Below are positions 1 to 5,101 of a DNA stretch of 6,478 nt, in pieces. The position numbers were made by a program, and so were the translations under genes. Position 1 is the first letter of the stretch. Each line of letters begins with the position of its first letter. Below the pieces are notes generated by a model, which worked only from the letters and a program-made list of their open reading frames with translations, was not told the DNA's origin and ran no database searches. Source of the stretch: an uncultured Alphaproteobacteria bacterium (GTDB lineage: Bacteria; Pseudomonadota; Alphaproteobacteria; Rickettsiales; UBA1997); NCBI GenBank assembly GCA_903849835.1, contig CAINKA010000047.1, positions 1-6,478 on the forward strand, written 5' to 3'.

Positions 1-1359
1 AAATTTACTAAAAATTAATCGAATTTGACTCAAAAAAATAACAAAATTTCTCAGTTTTTGGGTTGTAAAAATTTTTGAGCTTAGGTTTTTTAGAAAGTTA
101 GATTTGCAACGTCCCCATAAAACGGCCTGAAAAGAGACGTGGTCGGATTTTTTTTCTGCAAATTTTTGATGGGCAATGAGCCCGTTAATCACATCGTCGC
201 GATGCTTTTTTTCGTAGGCCAAATGCAAATAATAACGGCGTTCGAAATTGTTGAAATCAGCGTTTGCTTGGTGCCATTTTTTTGCGGATTCAACATCGAA
301 ATTTTCGGCGTAGAGCTTGAAAGCGCGGGCAGTCACGAATGATTCGAATTGTAATAATTTTGCCTGTTTTTCTGGATCAAAAATTCTGCATTCGCTGCGA
401 TTTATTTTTTCAAAATCACTGCCGATTTTTTTCAAAATAAATTGCGCTGCGGCGAAATCTAAAATCAATTGCACCGCCAAAAAATCTTCCAAACGCGCCG
501 GCAAAACTTGTACCGGAATGTGATCGGGATGATGCGCGAAGTGAGCAAACATGCCTGCCCAACCCTTCAAAGAAAATAAAGTTTGGAAAATAAATTCTTC
601 CCAATCCGCTTTTTCAACGCCGAAATTATTGAGAATTTTTACGGTGATTTCTTCGGCGCTGAGATTTTCTAAATGCAAATTTTTGAGATTTTGCATCCAA
701 GATTCGCAGGGAAAATTCTCGTCGAGATAAAGTTTTTTAAAGGCAAATAAAAATCCTTTCGACCTTTCGGGCATTGTGCGGAAGGCGACGCCCTGATCTA
801 AAAAAGATCCCGCCAAGTTAATTAAAATCGGATGAGTGAGCTCGTCGCTGTCGACATTGTGCAGCGCTAAAATTTTGTCGCGGCTGCGGATTTTTTTTGG
901 ATTTGGATCGGCAGAAAAATAATTTTTTACCTCGAGCGCTTTCCAGAGAAGCTGCGCCTCTTCTTGCTTCAGCAATTTATTTTTGCACATCCACCAATCG
1001 AGCGATTCAACATCAGGAACAAAAAAAAGATTTTGTAAGCGCCAATTTCTGAATTCGAAATGAGTTGGCGCGCCGCTGAAAATATTTTTGGAAGAATTTT
1101 TACACTCGTCGCGAATAATTTCCGCAATGTCTTGCGCCGTTATCCTGCCGCTATCCAGAGCCTTTTGAAAATTTTCTTCGCTTAAAAAAGGCTCGGCAGA
1201 AAATTTTAAAGAAGCTGTTTTTACCGCGTCTTTAAAAGGCAAATCTTCGAAAGCGTGGAGAGTGTTGTGATGGACGAAGAACTGCAAGGGCGCTTGCTCG
1301 GGGAGGAGCTTTTCGATTTTTTTTAGGAGTTGTTGGAGGTGGGATGGATTTGAAGTCAT
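1..1359 (-). CDS. dabA: DabA-type inorganic carbon uptake protein (DUF2309/UPF0753), N-terminal part, runs off left edge
   Basis: Reverse-strand frame open from ATG at 1359 to the window edge (453 codons, no stop). DabA is the cytoplasmic, beta-carbonic-anhydrase-like subunit that works with a membrane NuoL-like DabB to accumulate bicarbonate; this is family knowledge. Seen here: residues 20-38 carry the N-terminal hallmark PEQAPLQFFVHHNTLHAFE; residues 188-212 (LDQGVAF..MPERSKGFLFAF) and 264-296 (LKGWAGM, then LPARLEDFLAV) fit conserved family blocks; residues 374-393 (RRYYLHLAYE) lead to FQAV at 410-413. In relatives FQAV runs into a Cys-Ile-Asp-x-Arg-Glu motif whose Cys and Asp help bind zinc. 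Here codon 414 onward reads LWGRCKSNF and loses all resemblance, in AT-rich sequence. Family members are about 800 to over 1000 residues, so more than half is outside or missing. The start is the first ATG, matches the family N-terminus and has no Shine-Dalgarno. It lies 168 bp downstream of the sulP gene on the same strand. No DabB gene is visible. Confidence 0.85.
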   Translation of the reverse strand, partial: MTSNPSHLQQLLKKIEKLLPEQAPLQFFVHHNTLHAFEDLPFKDAVKTASLKFSAEPFLSEENFQKALDSGRITAQDIAEIIRDECKNSSKNIFSGAPTHFEFRNWRLQNLFFVPDVESLDWWMCKNKLLKQEEAQLLWKALEVKNYFSADPNPKKIRSRDKILALHNVDSDELTHPILINLAGSFLDQGVAFRTMPERSKGFLFAFKKLYLDENFPCESWMQNLKNLHLENLSAEEITVKILNNFGVEKADWEEFIFQTLFSLKGWAGMFAHFAHHPDHIPVQVLPARLEDFLAVQLILDFAAAQFILKKIGSDFEKINRSECRIFDPEKQAKLLQFESFVTARAFKLYAENFDVESAKKWHQANADFNNFERRYYLHLAYEKKHRDDVINGLIAHQKFAEKKSDHVSFQAVLWGRCKSNFLKNLSSKIFTTQKLRNFVIFLSQIRLIFSKF

Positions 1360-1382
1360 TTTAAAAAAAATCTAATCTGGAC

Positions 1383-1406
1383 TAATGCTGGACGTAATGC
1401 TGGACG
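1383..1406. repeat. Tandem 12-bp direct repeat (two copies)
   Basis: TAATGCTGGACG occurs twice head to tail (1383-1394 and 1395-1406). The second copy runs into the left hairpin of the neighbouring inverted repeat. It may be a duplication made when that element inserted; no function is evident. Confidence 0.6.
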
Positions 1407-1485
1407 GGGTTTGTAACCCCGTCCAAACGTTCATGTAATTCTAAACTTTGAACTGAACGTGAGGACGGGGTTACAAACCCCGTCC
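1402..1485. repeat. Nested inverted repeat made of two mirror-image 23-nt hairpins
   Basis: Hairpin 1 (1402-1424) is GGACGGGGTT, loop TGT, AACCCCGTCC: a perfect 10-bp stem. Hairpin 2 (1463-1485) has the same stem with loop ACA and is the exact reverse complement of hairpin 1. Inside them, ACGTTCA (1427-1433) is matched by TGAACGT (1454-1460), each two bases from its hairpin, leaving a 20-base AT-rich centre. The whole unit can therefore fold either as two hairpins or as one long stem. It lies between sulP and dabA, both on the minus strand, and may weaken or stop read-through or protect transcript ends. Its GC richness contrasts with the AT-rich surroundings, and its shape suggests a REP/MITE-like unit. 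No U-run suited to a classical terminator follows on either strand. Confidence 0.85.
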
Positions 1486-1527
1486 TGCTCAAGGTCATAC
1501 TCAAGTCGCCTTGCTCAAAGTGAGAAT

Positions 1528-3114
1528 CTAAACCCAGCGCGTCGCATCAAGATGTCGCGACATGCTCTTAAATTTTTCCAAACCCGTCACAGAAAAAGAA
1601 ATGTCACTTCTTTCGCGCATCAAAATTTTTATCCCGCTTAAAAAAGTGTAATCGACGAGGCGCACGCAATGCAGGTCAATGACCGCTTGCTTGGTTCCTT
1701 CCGGTAATTTCGCGATTGCTTTTTTTAGCCAAATTAAATTTGGGAATGCTGCGGCGCCGTGCATCACGAACCTTGCAGTGCCAGCTTCGTGACGAACATC
1801 GATCTTGCCGGCGAAGAGAGATTTCAGCGACACGCCTCGCGCCAAATGTAAAATAATTTTCAGTGCCAAGCCAACGCCGACGCCGACTAGAAGGTCAGTC
1901 ATTAAAGTGACCACTAAAGTTACGACGAATAAAATTAGCTGATCAATTCCAACCGCTTTGACATGCGCAATTTCATTCGGTGAGGCGAGGCGCATGCCAG
2001 TGTAGATCAGCATTGCAGCAAGAGCGGCGAGTGGAATTAGGCTTAATAATTGCGGCAAAAATGTGACGAATATCAGTAAAAAAATTCCGTGAAAAAAATT
2101 GGCGCGAGCGGAAGTGGCGCCAGCGTCAACATTGGCCTTGCTGCGCACGATTTCTGAAATCATCGGTAATCCGCCGATTAGCGCTGCGACTAAGTTGCCG
2201 CAAGAGATGGCGAAAAGATCGCGATTCAGATTTGAGATGCGCTTTTTGGGATCGATGGCATCAACGGCGACAACGCTTAGCGTCGATTCAATCATGCCGA
2301 CTAAGGCGAACATGGCGATGTATTTTATCGAAGTTCCGCTCCAAATTTCGGAAAAATCGGGGAAGGTGATTGCGGAAAATAAAGAGGCGGGAAGCCTCAC
2401 CAAATAGCTGCTATCTAGGGCGTAGATGTGAGAGATGAATTGGTAAGAATGGGTTTCGTTGAGATGCAAAAATAGTGAAAGTGGAACTGCGATTGCGAGC
2501 ACGACAATTTGTCCGGGAATAATTTTGGTGATTTTCCATTTTAATTTTGACCAGACGATTAGCAGCGCGAGAGAGCCAATCCCAATGGCGGCGATGATTG
2601 GATTTTCGGCGACAAGGCTGTGCGGAATTTCAGCGAGTAAACCGAAAATTGTTTTCGCTTCGGGAGTAGCTCCGAGCGCAACGTGACTTTGTTTGGCGAT
2701 GATGATGACGCCAATCGCAGCGAGCATTCCATGGACTACTGATTTCGACATTGAGATGCCAAGTCCGGCCACGCGAAAAAATGAAAATGCCATTTGGATC
2801 AGCGCGGCAACGACTCCGACGGCTAGTGCGCGGTGATAGCCTAAAGACATGTCGAGGCCGGAAGCGGTTTGTCCGAGTTCAGTTACGGCGCCGATTGCGA
2901 TGACGATGAGACCAGCGGCGGGGCCTTTGATCGTCAGTTGCGATCCGCCGAGGCAAGAAACTAAACAGCCGCCGATGATTGCGGTTAAAATGCCGGCGAC
3001 GGGAGGAAATCCGCTGGCGATTGAAATTCCGAGGCAAAGCGGCAGCGCGATTAAAAATACTAAAAATCCGGATTTGATGTCGGAGATGAGTGATGAGGAA
3101 AAATTGTTTTTCAT
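1528..3114 (-). CDS. SulP-family inorganic anion (probably bicarbonate) transporter with STAS domain
   Basis: A 528-residue inner-membrane protein, complete and of usual length for bacterial SulP proteins. The N-terminus (DIKSGFLVFLIALPLCLGI, residues 12-30) and the substrate-site signature QLTIKGPAAGL (59-69) belong to the SulP/SLC26 fold of 14 membrane segments; many hydrophobic segments follow up to about residue 430. The C-terminal STAS domain (about 442-528) has a VIDL strand (478-481) and the usual acidic-hydroxyl site as DYT (488-490). SulP proteins carry sulfate, bicarbonate or other anions. This subgroup resembles those found beside carbonic anhydrase or DUF2309 genes, and the gene lies directly upstream of a dabA homologue on the same strand, so bicarbonate is the most likely substrate; this is inference. 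Sulfate cannot be excluded. The start gives a normal family N-terminus; the leader ACCAAATTTT before ATG has no Shine-Dalgarno. Parts of the gene are much richer in GC than dabA or holA, partly explained by Ala/Gly-rich membrane segments. Confidence 0.92.
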   Translation of the reverse strand: MKNNFSSSLISDIKSGFLVFLIALPLCLGISIASGFPPVAGILTAIIGGCLVSCLGGSQLTIKGPAAGLIVIAIGAVTELGQTASGLDMSLGYHRALAVGVVAALIQMAFSFFRVAGLGISMSKSVVHGMLAAIGVIIIAKQSHVALGATPEAKTIFGLLAEIPHSLVAENPIIAAIGIGSLALLIVWSKLKWKITKIIPGQIVVLAIAVPLSLFLHLNETHSYQFISHIYALDSSYLVRLPASLFSAITFPDFSEIWSGTSIKYIAMFALVGMIESTLSVVAVDAIDPKKRISNLNRDLFAISCGNLVAALIGGLPMISEIVRSKANVDAGATSARANFFHGIFLLIFVTFLPQLLSLIPLAALAAMLIYTGMRLASPNEIAHVKAVGIDQLILFVVTLVVTLMTDLLVGVGVGLALKIILHLARGVSLKSLFAGKIDVRHEAGTARFVMHGAAAFPNLIWLKKAIAKLPEGTKQAVIDLHCVRLVDYTFLSGIKILMRERSDISFSVTGLEKFKSMSRHLDATRWV

Positions 3115-3196
3115 AAAATTTGGTAAATTAGATTTGATGTGCGCGGATCATTTTGCCGCAGATTAAAATTCGCTTAAGAAACTTTTTACATTTTTT
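3115..3196. promoter_or_regulatory. Divergent promoter region between sulP and the lipoprotein gene
   Basis: This 82-bp AT-rich spacer separates two genes read outward from it, so both promoters should lie here or extend into the coding ends. I see no convincing -35/-10 pair on either strand and no Shine-Dalgarno before either ATG. The assignment rests on gene orientation only. Confidence 0.45.
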
Positions 3197-3631
3197 ATGT
3201 TCAATCTAGTTGTCAAAATTTTGTTAATTTTTTTTACCGCGGCGGCGTCGGTTTCTTGCTCGTCCTACCGTCCAATTTTTAACGAGAATGAGCACTACGT
3301 CTCGGTCGGCGAAGAAAAAGCGGAGAGCGATTTTAAGATTTGCAAAAAACGCGGCGACGAATTTTTGGATAAATATAAAGCGGAGCGCGCCGCGAAAGAA
3401 GCGGGTCGCAAGGCTGTTGTTGGTGGAGTCGTCGGCGCAATAAGCGGCGCGATTTGGGGCAAAAATATGAAATCAACTTTGATCGGCAGTGCGATCGGAG
3501 CTGGCGCCGGCGCGGCTATTGGAGGGTTGTCGGTTTTAGGTGAGGACAAAATAAAGCCGGATGAAATGAAGCAGAGATACATCGTGAACTGTTTGGCCAG
3601 TAAGGGTTACTCAGTTGCGGGTTGGAGATAA
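3197..3631 (+). CDS. Glycine-zipper lipoprotein of the cell envelope
   Basis: A 144-residue protein. Residues 1-20 form a hydrophobic export signal ending in SVS before Cys21, an imperfect but plausible lipobox, so it is probably a lipid-anchored periplasmic or outer-membrane protein. Residues 27-49 (IFNENEHYVSVGEEKAESD through Cys49) and the C-terminus (CLASKGYSVAGWR, 132-144) match a family of small glycine-zipper proteins in Gram-negative bacteria that share a 'PNEH..VG' start, two conserved Cys and a 'CL..KGY.V.GW' end. Between them, residues 73-114 are a long glycine zipper (VVGGVVGAISGAIWG and GSAIGAGAGAAIGG) that likely packs as paired helices in or on a membrane. Cys49 and Cys132 could form a disulfide. 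It is architecturally like, but not clearly orthologous to, the rickettsial 17-kDa antigen. Function unknown. No Shine-Dalgarno; the ATG follows a T-run. Confidence 0.85.
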   Translation: MFNLVVKILLIFFTAAASVSCSSYRPIFNENEHYVSVGEEKAESDFKICKKRGDEFLDKYKAERAAKEAGRKAVVGGVVGAISGAIWGKNMKSTLIGSAIGAGAGAAIGGLSVLGEDKIKPDEMKQRYIVNCLASKGYSVAGWR

Positions 3632-3640
3632 ATTCAATGT

Positions 3641-3709
3641 CATGCTGAGCTTGTCGAAGCCTGATTCAGGGCACAGTGCCTAAAATCATGCTTCGACAGG
3701 CTCAGCATG
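3641..3709. repeat. 69-nt near-perfect palindrome, likely also a terminator
   Basis: The arms CATGCTGAGCTTGTCGAAGC (3641-3660) and GCTTCGACAGGCTCAGCATG (3690-3709) pair along their whole length with one G-U. On the same axis, TGATT (3662-3666) pairs with AATCA (3684-3688) and GGCAC (3670-3674) with GTGCC (3676-3680), centred on A3675. It starts 9 bases after the lipoprotein stop and is followed by a T-run at 3720-3725, so a transcript of that gene could terminate here, just before holA. The CTGAGC-TTGTCGAAG arm is a sequence I recall from dispersed palindromic repeats in many environmental bacteria. Confidence 0.88.
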
Positions 3710-3727
3710 GCATCGCAACTTTTTTAA
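3710..3727 (+). terminator. T-run completing a probable intrinsic terminator
   Basis: The stem ending at 3709 is followed after ten bases by six T residues (3720-3725). The gap is longer than in an ideal intrinsic terminator, so this is only probable. It would end lipoprotein transcription and leave holA needing its own promoter or read-through. Confidence 0.35.
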
Positions 3728-3730
3728 AAA

Positions 3731-4762
3731 ATGAAAATCGCACCATTCCAAATCGAAAATTACATCCAAAAAATCGCCGGCGAAAAAATCGCTGGATGCC
3801 TGATTTTTGGACCCGAAACGTCAGTCGTGAATTATCGTTTCGATTTAATCGCGAAAAAAATTTCGCCAAATTTATCTGATCCATTTTTGGTGGCAAATTT
3901 GAGCAAAGAAAGATTGAGCGAGGATAAAGGAATTTTAGCCGACGAATTTTTTTCCTTCTCGATGCTGGGCGGAAGAAAATTAATTTTGGTGAAAGACTGC
4001 GATGTCGCTGCTTCTGCGGCTTTAAAAATTCTTTTTGAATCAGAAAATTTTGCGCAAAAAAGTGAGAATTTTATTCTTGTTCAGGCGGGAGATTTAGACA
4101 AAGGATCAGCTCTGCGCAAGCTCGCAGAGGATAATCCTTACTTCGCAACAATCGCTTGCTACGAAGATGATGAGCGTGCGATAAAAAAATTTTTGCAGGA
4201 TGAATTGGTGAAGAGGCAAGTCAAGTTCACGGCGCAAGTGCTGGAGTTGCTTTTGGATAAGTTCGGAAAAAATCGCCAAGTTATTTTATCCGAGTTGGAA
4301 AAAATTTTAGTTTTTTTGGGCGAGGAAAAAAATCTCACTACTGAGCTCGTAGAAAGGCTCGTGCTTTCCGAAGCGGAAGTTTCCACGAATGAATTCATCA
4401 TGAATTTTGCGGCGAAAAAATTTGATCTAGCGTTTTTACAAGCGGAAAAACTTTTTAAAGACGGCGTGGAGGCTGTAATGCTGATTCGTTTTTTGAGCAA
4501 TTATTTACAGAAACTTTATCACGCAAAAATTGAGATTGAATTGAACGGTTCTGATTTTGAATCTGCTGTAAAATCGCAGCGTCTTTTTTTCAAAACAGAA
4601 ATTGAATTCCGCAAACATTTAAAAAACTTATCGCTGAATTTTTTAATCAAAAATTTACGTGATTTGGAAGAGGTGGAGATAAAAATAAAAAGCGGGGTAA
4701 TGCCAGCAAAGCTTTTATTTACTGCTTTCGTGCAAGATTCTCTGAAGCAAAATATTTTTTAA
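3731..4762 (+). CDS. holA: DNA polymerase III subunit delta
   Basis: 343 residues, the usual length. HolA is the clamp-loader subunit that opens the beta sliding clamp when the DnaX-delta-delta' complex loads it on primed DNA. Visible: the N-terminal domain with IFGPE (25-29) in place of a working Walker A, as normal for delta; the strand and loop LADEFFSFSMLGGRKLILV (69-87), strongly typical of alphaproteobacterial HolA; a middle domain with GKNRQVILSELEKIL (179-193); and a helical C-terminal collar domain (about 215-343) with LIRFLSNYLQKLYHA. The start MKIAPFQIENYI aligns with family N-termini; the leader TTTTTTAAAAA has no Shine-Dalgarno. In many alphaproteobacteria holA follows lptE; here the gene before it is a glycine-zipper lipoprotein and a palindrome separates them, so that linkage is not seen. 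Lys/Phe/Ile-rich coding with low GC fits an AT-rich genome. Confidence 0.93.
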   Translation: MKIAPFQIENYIQKIAGEKIAGCLIFGPETSVVNYRFDLIAKKISPNLSDPFLVANLSKERLSEDKGILADEFFSFSMLGGRKLILVKDCDVAASAALKILFESENFAQKSENFILVQAGDLDKGSALRKLAEDNPYFATIACYEDDERAIKKFLQDELVKRQVKFTAQVLELLLDKFGKNRQVILSELEKILVFLGEEKNLTTELVERLVLSEAEVSTNEFIMNFAAKKFDLAFLQAEKLFKDGVEAVMLIRFLSNYLQKLYHAKIEIELNGSDFESAVKSQRLFFKTEIEFRKHLKNLSLNFLIKNLRDLEEVEIKIKSGVMPAKLLFTAFVQDSLKQNIF

Positions 4763-4771
4763 TAAGTCCGC

Positions 4772-4807
4772 TTGACAAGAAAAAAACCGTTCGTAAATTG
4801 CCGCGCT
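4772..4807 (+). promoter_or_regulatory. rRNA promoter with GC-rich discriminator
   Basis: Perfect -35 TTGACA (4772-4777, in the alphaproteobacterial form CTTGAC), 16-bp spacer, -10 TAAATT (4794-4799), then GCCGCGC up to a start near 4806. A GC-rich discriminator is the known mark of promoters under stringent (ppGpp) control, as expected for rRNA. It lies 10 bases after the holA stop and is the only strong promoter I see before 16S, about 295 bases from the mature 5' end. Confidence 0.75.
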
Positions 4808-4808
4808 C

Positions 4809-4829
4809 CTTACGGAAGTCATTCGTAAG
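4809..4829 (+). promoter_or_regulatory. Hairpin at the 5' end of the rRNA leader
   Basis: CTTACG (4809-4814) pairs with CGTAAG (4824-4829) around a 9-base loop, within a few bases of the predicted transcript start. A related TTCGTAA also overlaps the -10 region (4790-4796), so an alternative pairing with TTACGGAA is possible. Confidence 0.45.
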
Positions 4830-4862
4830 TTTCTCCTGATTAGATACGTTTAGCCTTTCAAG

Positions 4863-4898
4863 TTTGGCTTATCGGCCAAAGCTTCAAGTCTCTTTACA
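4863..4898 (+). promoter_or_regulatory. rRNA antitermination site: boxB hairpin followed by boxA
   Basis: TTTGGC (4863-4868) and GCCAAA (4875-4880) form a 6-bp stem with a TTATCG loop; eight bases later comes TCTCTTTACA (4889-4898), which contains the boxA core CTCTTTA. Hairpin-then-boxA is the order in E. coli rrn leaders, where boxA recruits NusB-NusE to make RNA polymerase resist Rho and pausing in untranslated rRNA. The location inside an rRNA leader supports this reading. No boxC was recognised. Confidence 0.65.
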
Positions 4899-4942
4899 CT
4901 TCAAAATCTATCGTTGTTTTTCATCGTGAATAGTCGCGTTTA

Positions 4943-4960
4943 TACTTTTAGAAAAAAGTA
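4943..4960 (+). other. AT-rich stem-loop in the rRNA leader
   Basis: TACTTTT (4943-4949) pairs with AAAAGTA (4954-4960) around AGAA. It is a perfect but weak 7-bp stem between boxA and the stronger hairpin that follows. No specific role is evident. Confidence 0.4.
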
Positions 4961-4971
4961 AATGAGAAAAA

Positions 4972-5015
4972 TAAAGGCGATAGTCCGCTCTGGACTATCT
5001 CTTTTAAGTTTTTGT
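4972..5015 (+). terminator. Terminator-like hairpin inside the rRNA leader
   Basis: GATAGTCC (4979-4986) pairs perfectly with GGACTATC (4992-4999) around GCTCT. The stem extends outward past one mismatch to 4972 and 5006, giving about 14 pairs, and is followed by GTTTTTG. This resembles an intrinsic terminator lying between the promoter and 16S. It may be an attenuation point overridden by boxA antitermination, a processing stem, or the end of a short independent RNA of about 200 nt starting near 4806. The T-run is only five long. Confidence 0.4.
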
Positions 5016-5025
5016 CAAATTCGCT

Positions 5026-5052
5026 GTAGGGGCGTCCCTTGTGGTCGCCCTT
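5026..5052. repeat. GC-rich repeat hairpin (GTAGGGGCG type) in the rRNA leader
   Basis: GGGCG (5030-5034) pairs with CGCCC (5046-5050), with a T-T mismatch and then CC/GG, around a CTTGT loop; outer A-T and G-T pairs extend it to 5028-5052. GTAGGGGCG-TCCCTTGTGG is a motif I recall as a dispersed extragenic repeat in unrelated bacteria. It stands out as a GC island in AT-rich leader sequence only about 50 bases before mature 16S. Confidence 0.6.
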
Positions 5053-5101
5053 GCAAGAGTTTTATGTCAGTTTAATCGAGTAAAGTCAGAACAAATTCTC
5101 A

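Larger units (their letters stand above)
4763..5101 (+). other. Gene-free rRNA leader region
   Basis: There is no open frame with coding character and no tRNA in these 339 bases. They hold the rRNA promoter, a 5' hairpin, a boxB-boxA pair, two AT-rich stems (4943-4960 and 4972-5006) and a GC-rich repeat hairpin (5028-5052). The last 50 bases before 16S are plain AT-rich sequence. The leader would be removed from the precursor rRNA during maturation. Confidence 0.75.

Noticed and set aside
139..604. Three short frames (139-342, 317-523, 416-604)
   Set aside because: They lie within the dabA coding region in other frames or on the opposite strand; their translations are low-complexity Phe/Lys/Ser-rich and resemble no family.
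1360..1527. CRISPR array between sulP and dabA
   Set aside because: Only two copies, in opposite orientation and each a perfect palindrome, with a single 38-base interval; this is a palindromic repeat pair.
2099..3166. Plus-strand frames antisense to sulP (2099-2407, 2459-2686, 2849-3166)
   Set aside because: They mirror a well-conserved 528-codon transporter gene and have no recognisable domains or start signals.
3676..3896. Short frames at the holA start (3676-3879 plus, 3702-3896 minus)
   Set aside because: They overlap the palindrome and the conserved holA N-terminus in other frames.
4159..4500. Minus-strand frame of 113 codons inside holA
   Set aside because: Ser/Phe-rich shadow of a Lys/Glu-rich gene, with no family resemblance.
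4914..4946. Possible second promoter with TATACT at 4941-4946
   Set aside because: The -10 is good but no -35 lies at a workable distance (TTGTTT is 21 bases away), and it would fall downstream of boxA.
4806..5010. 6S RNA or other known small RNA in the leader
   Set aside because: The ends do not pair to form the long closed stem of 6S RNA, and an rRNA leader with boxA explains the region better.
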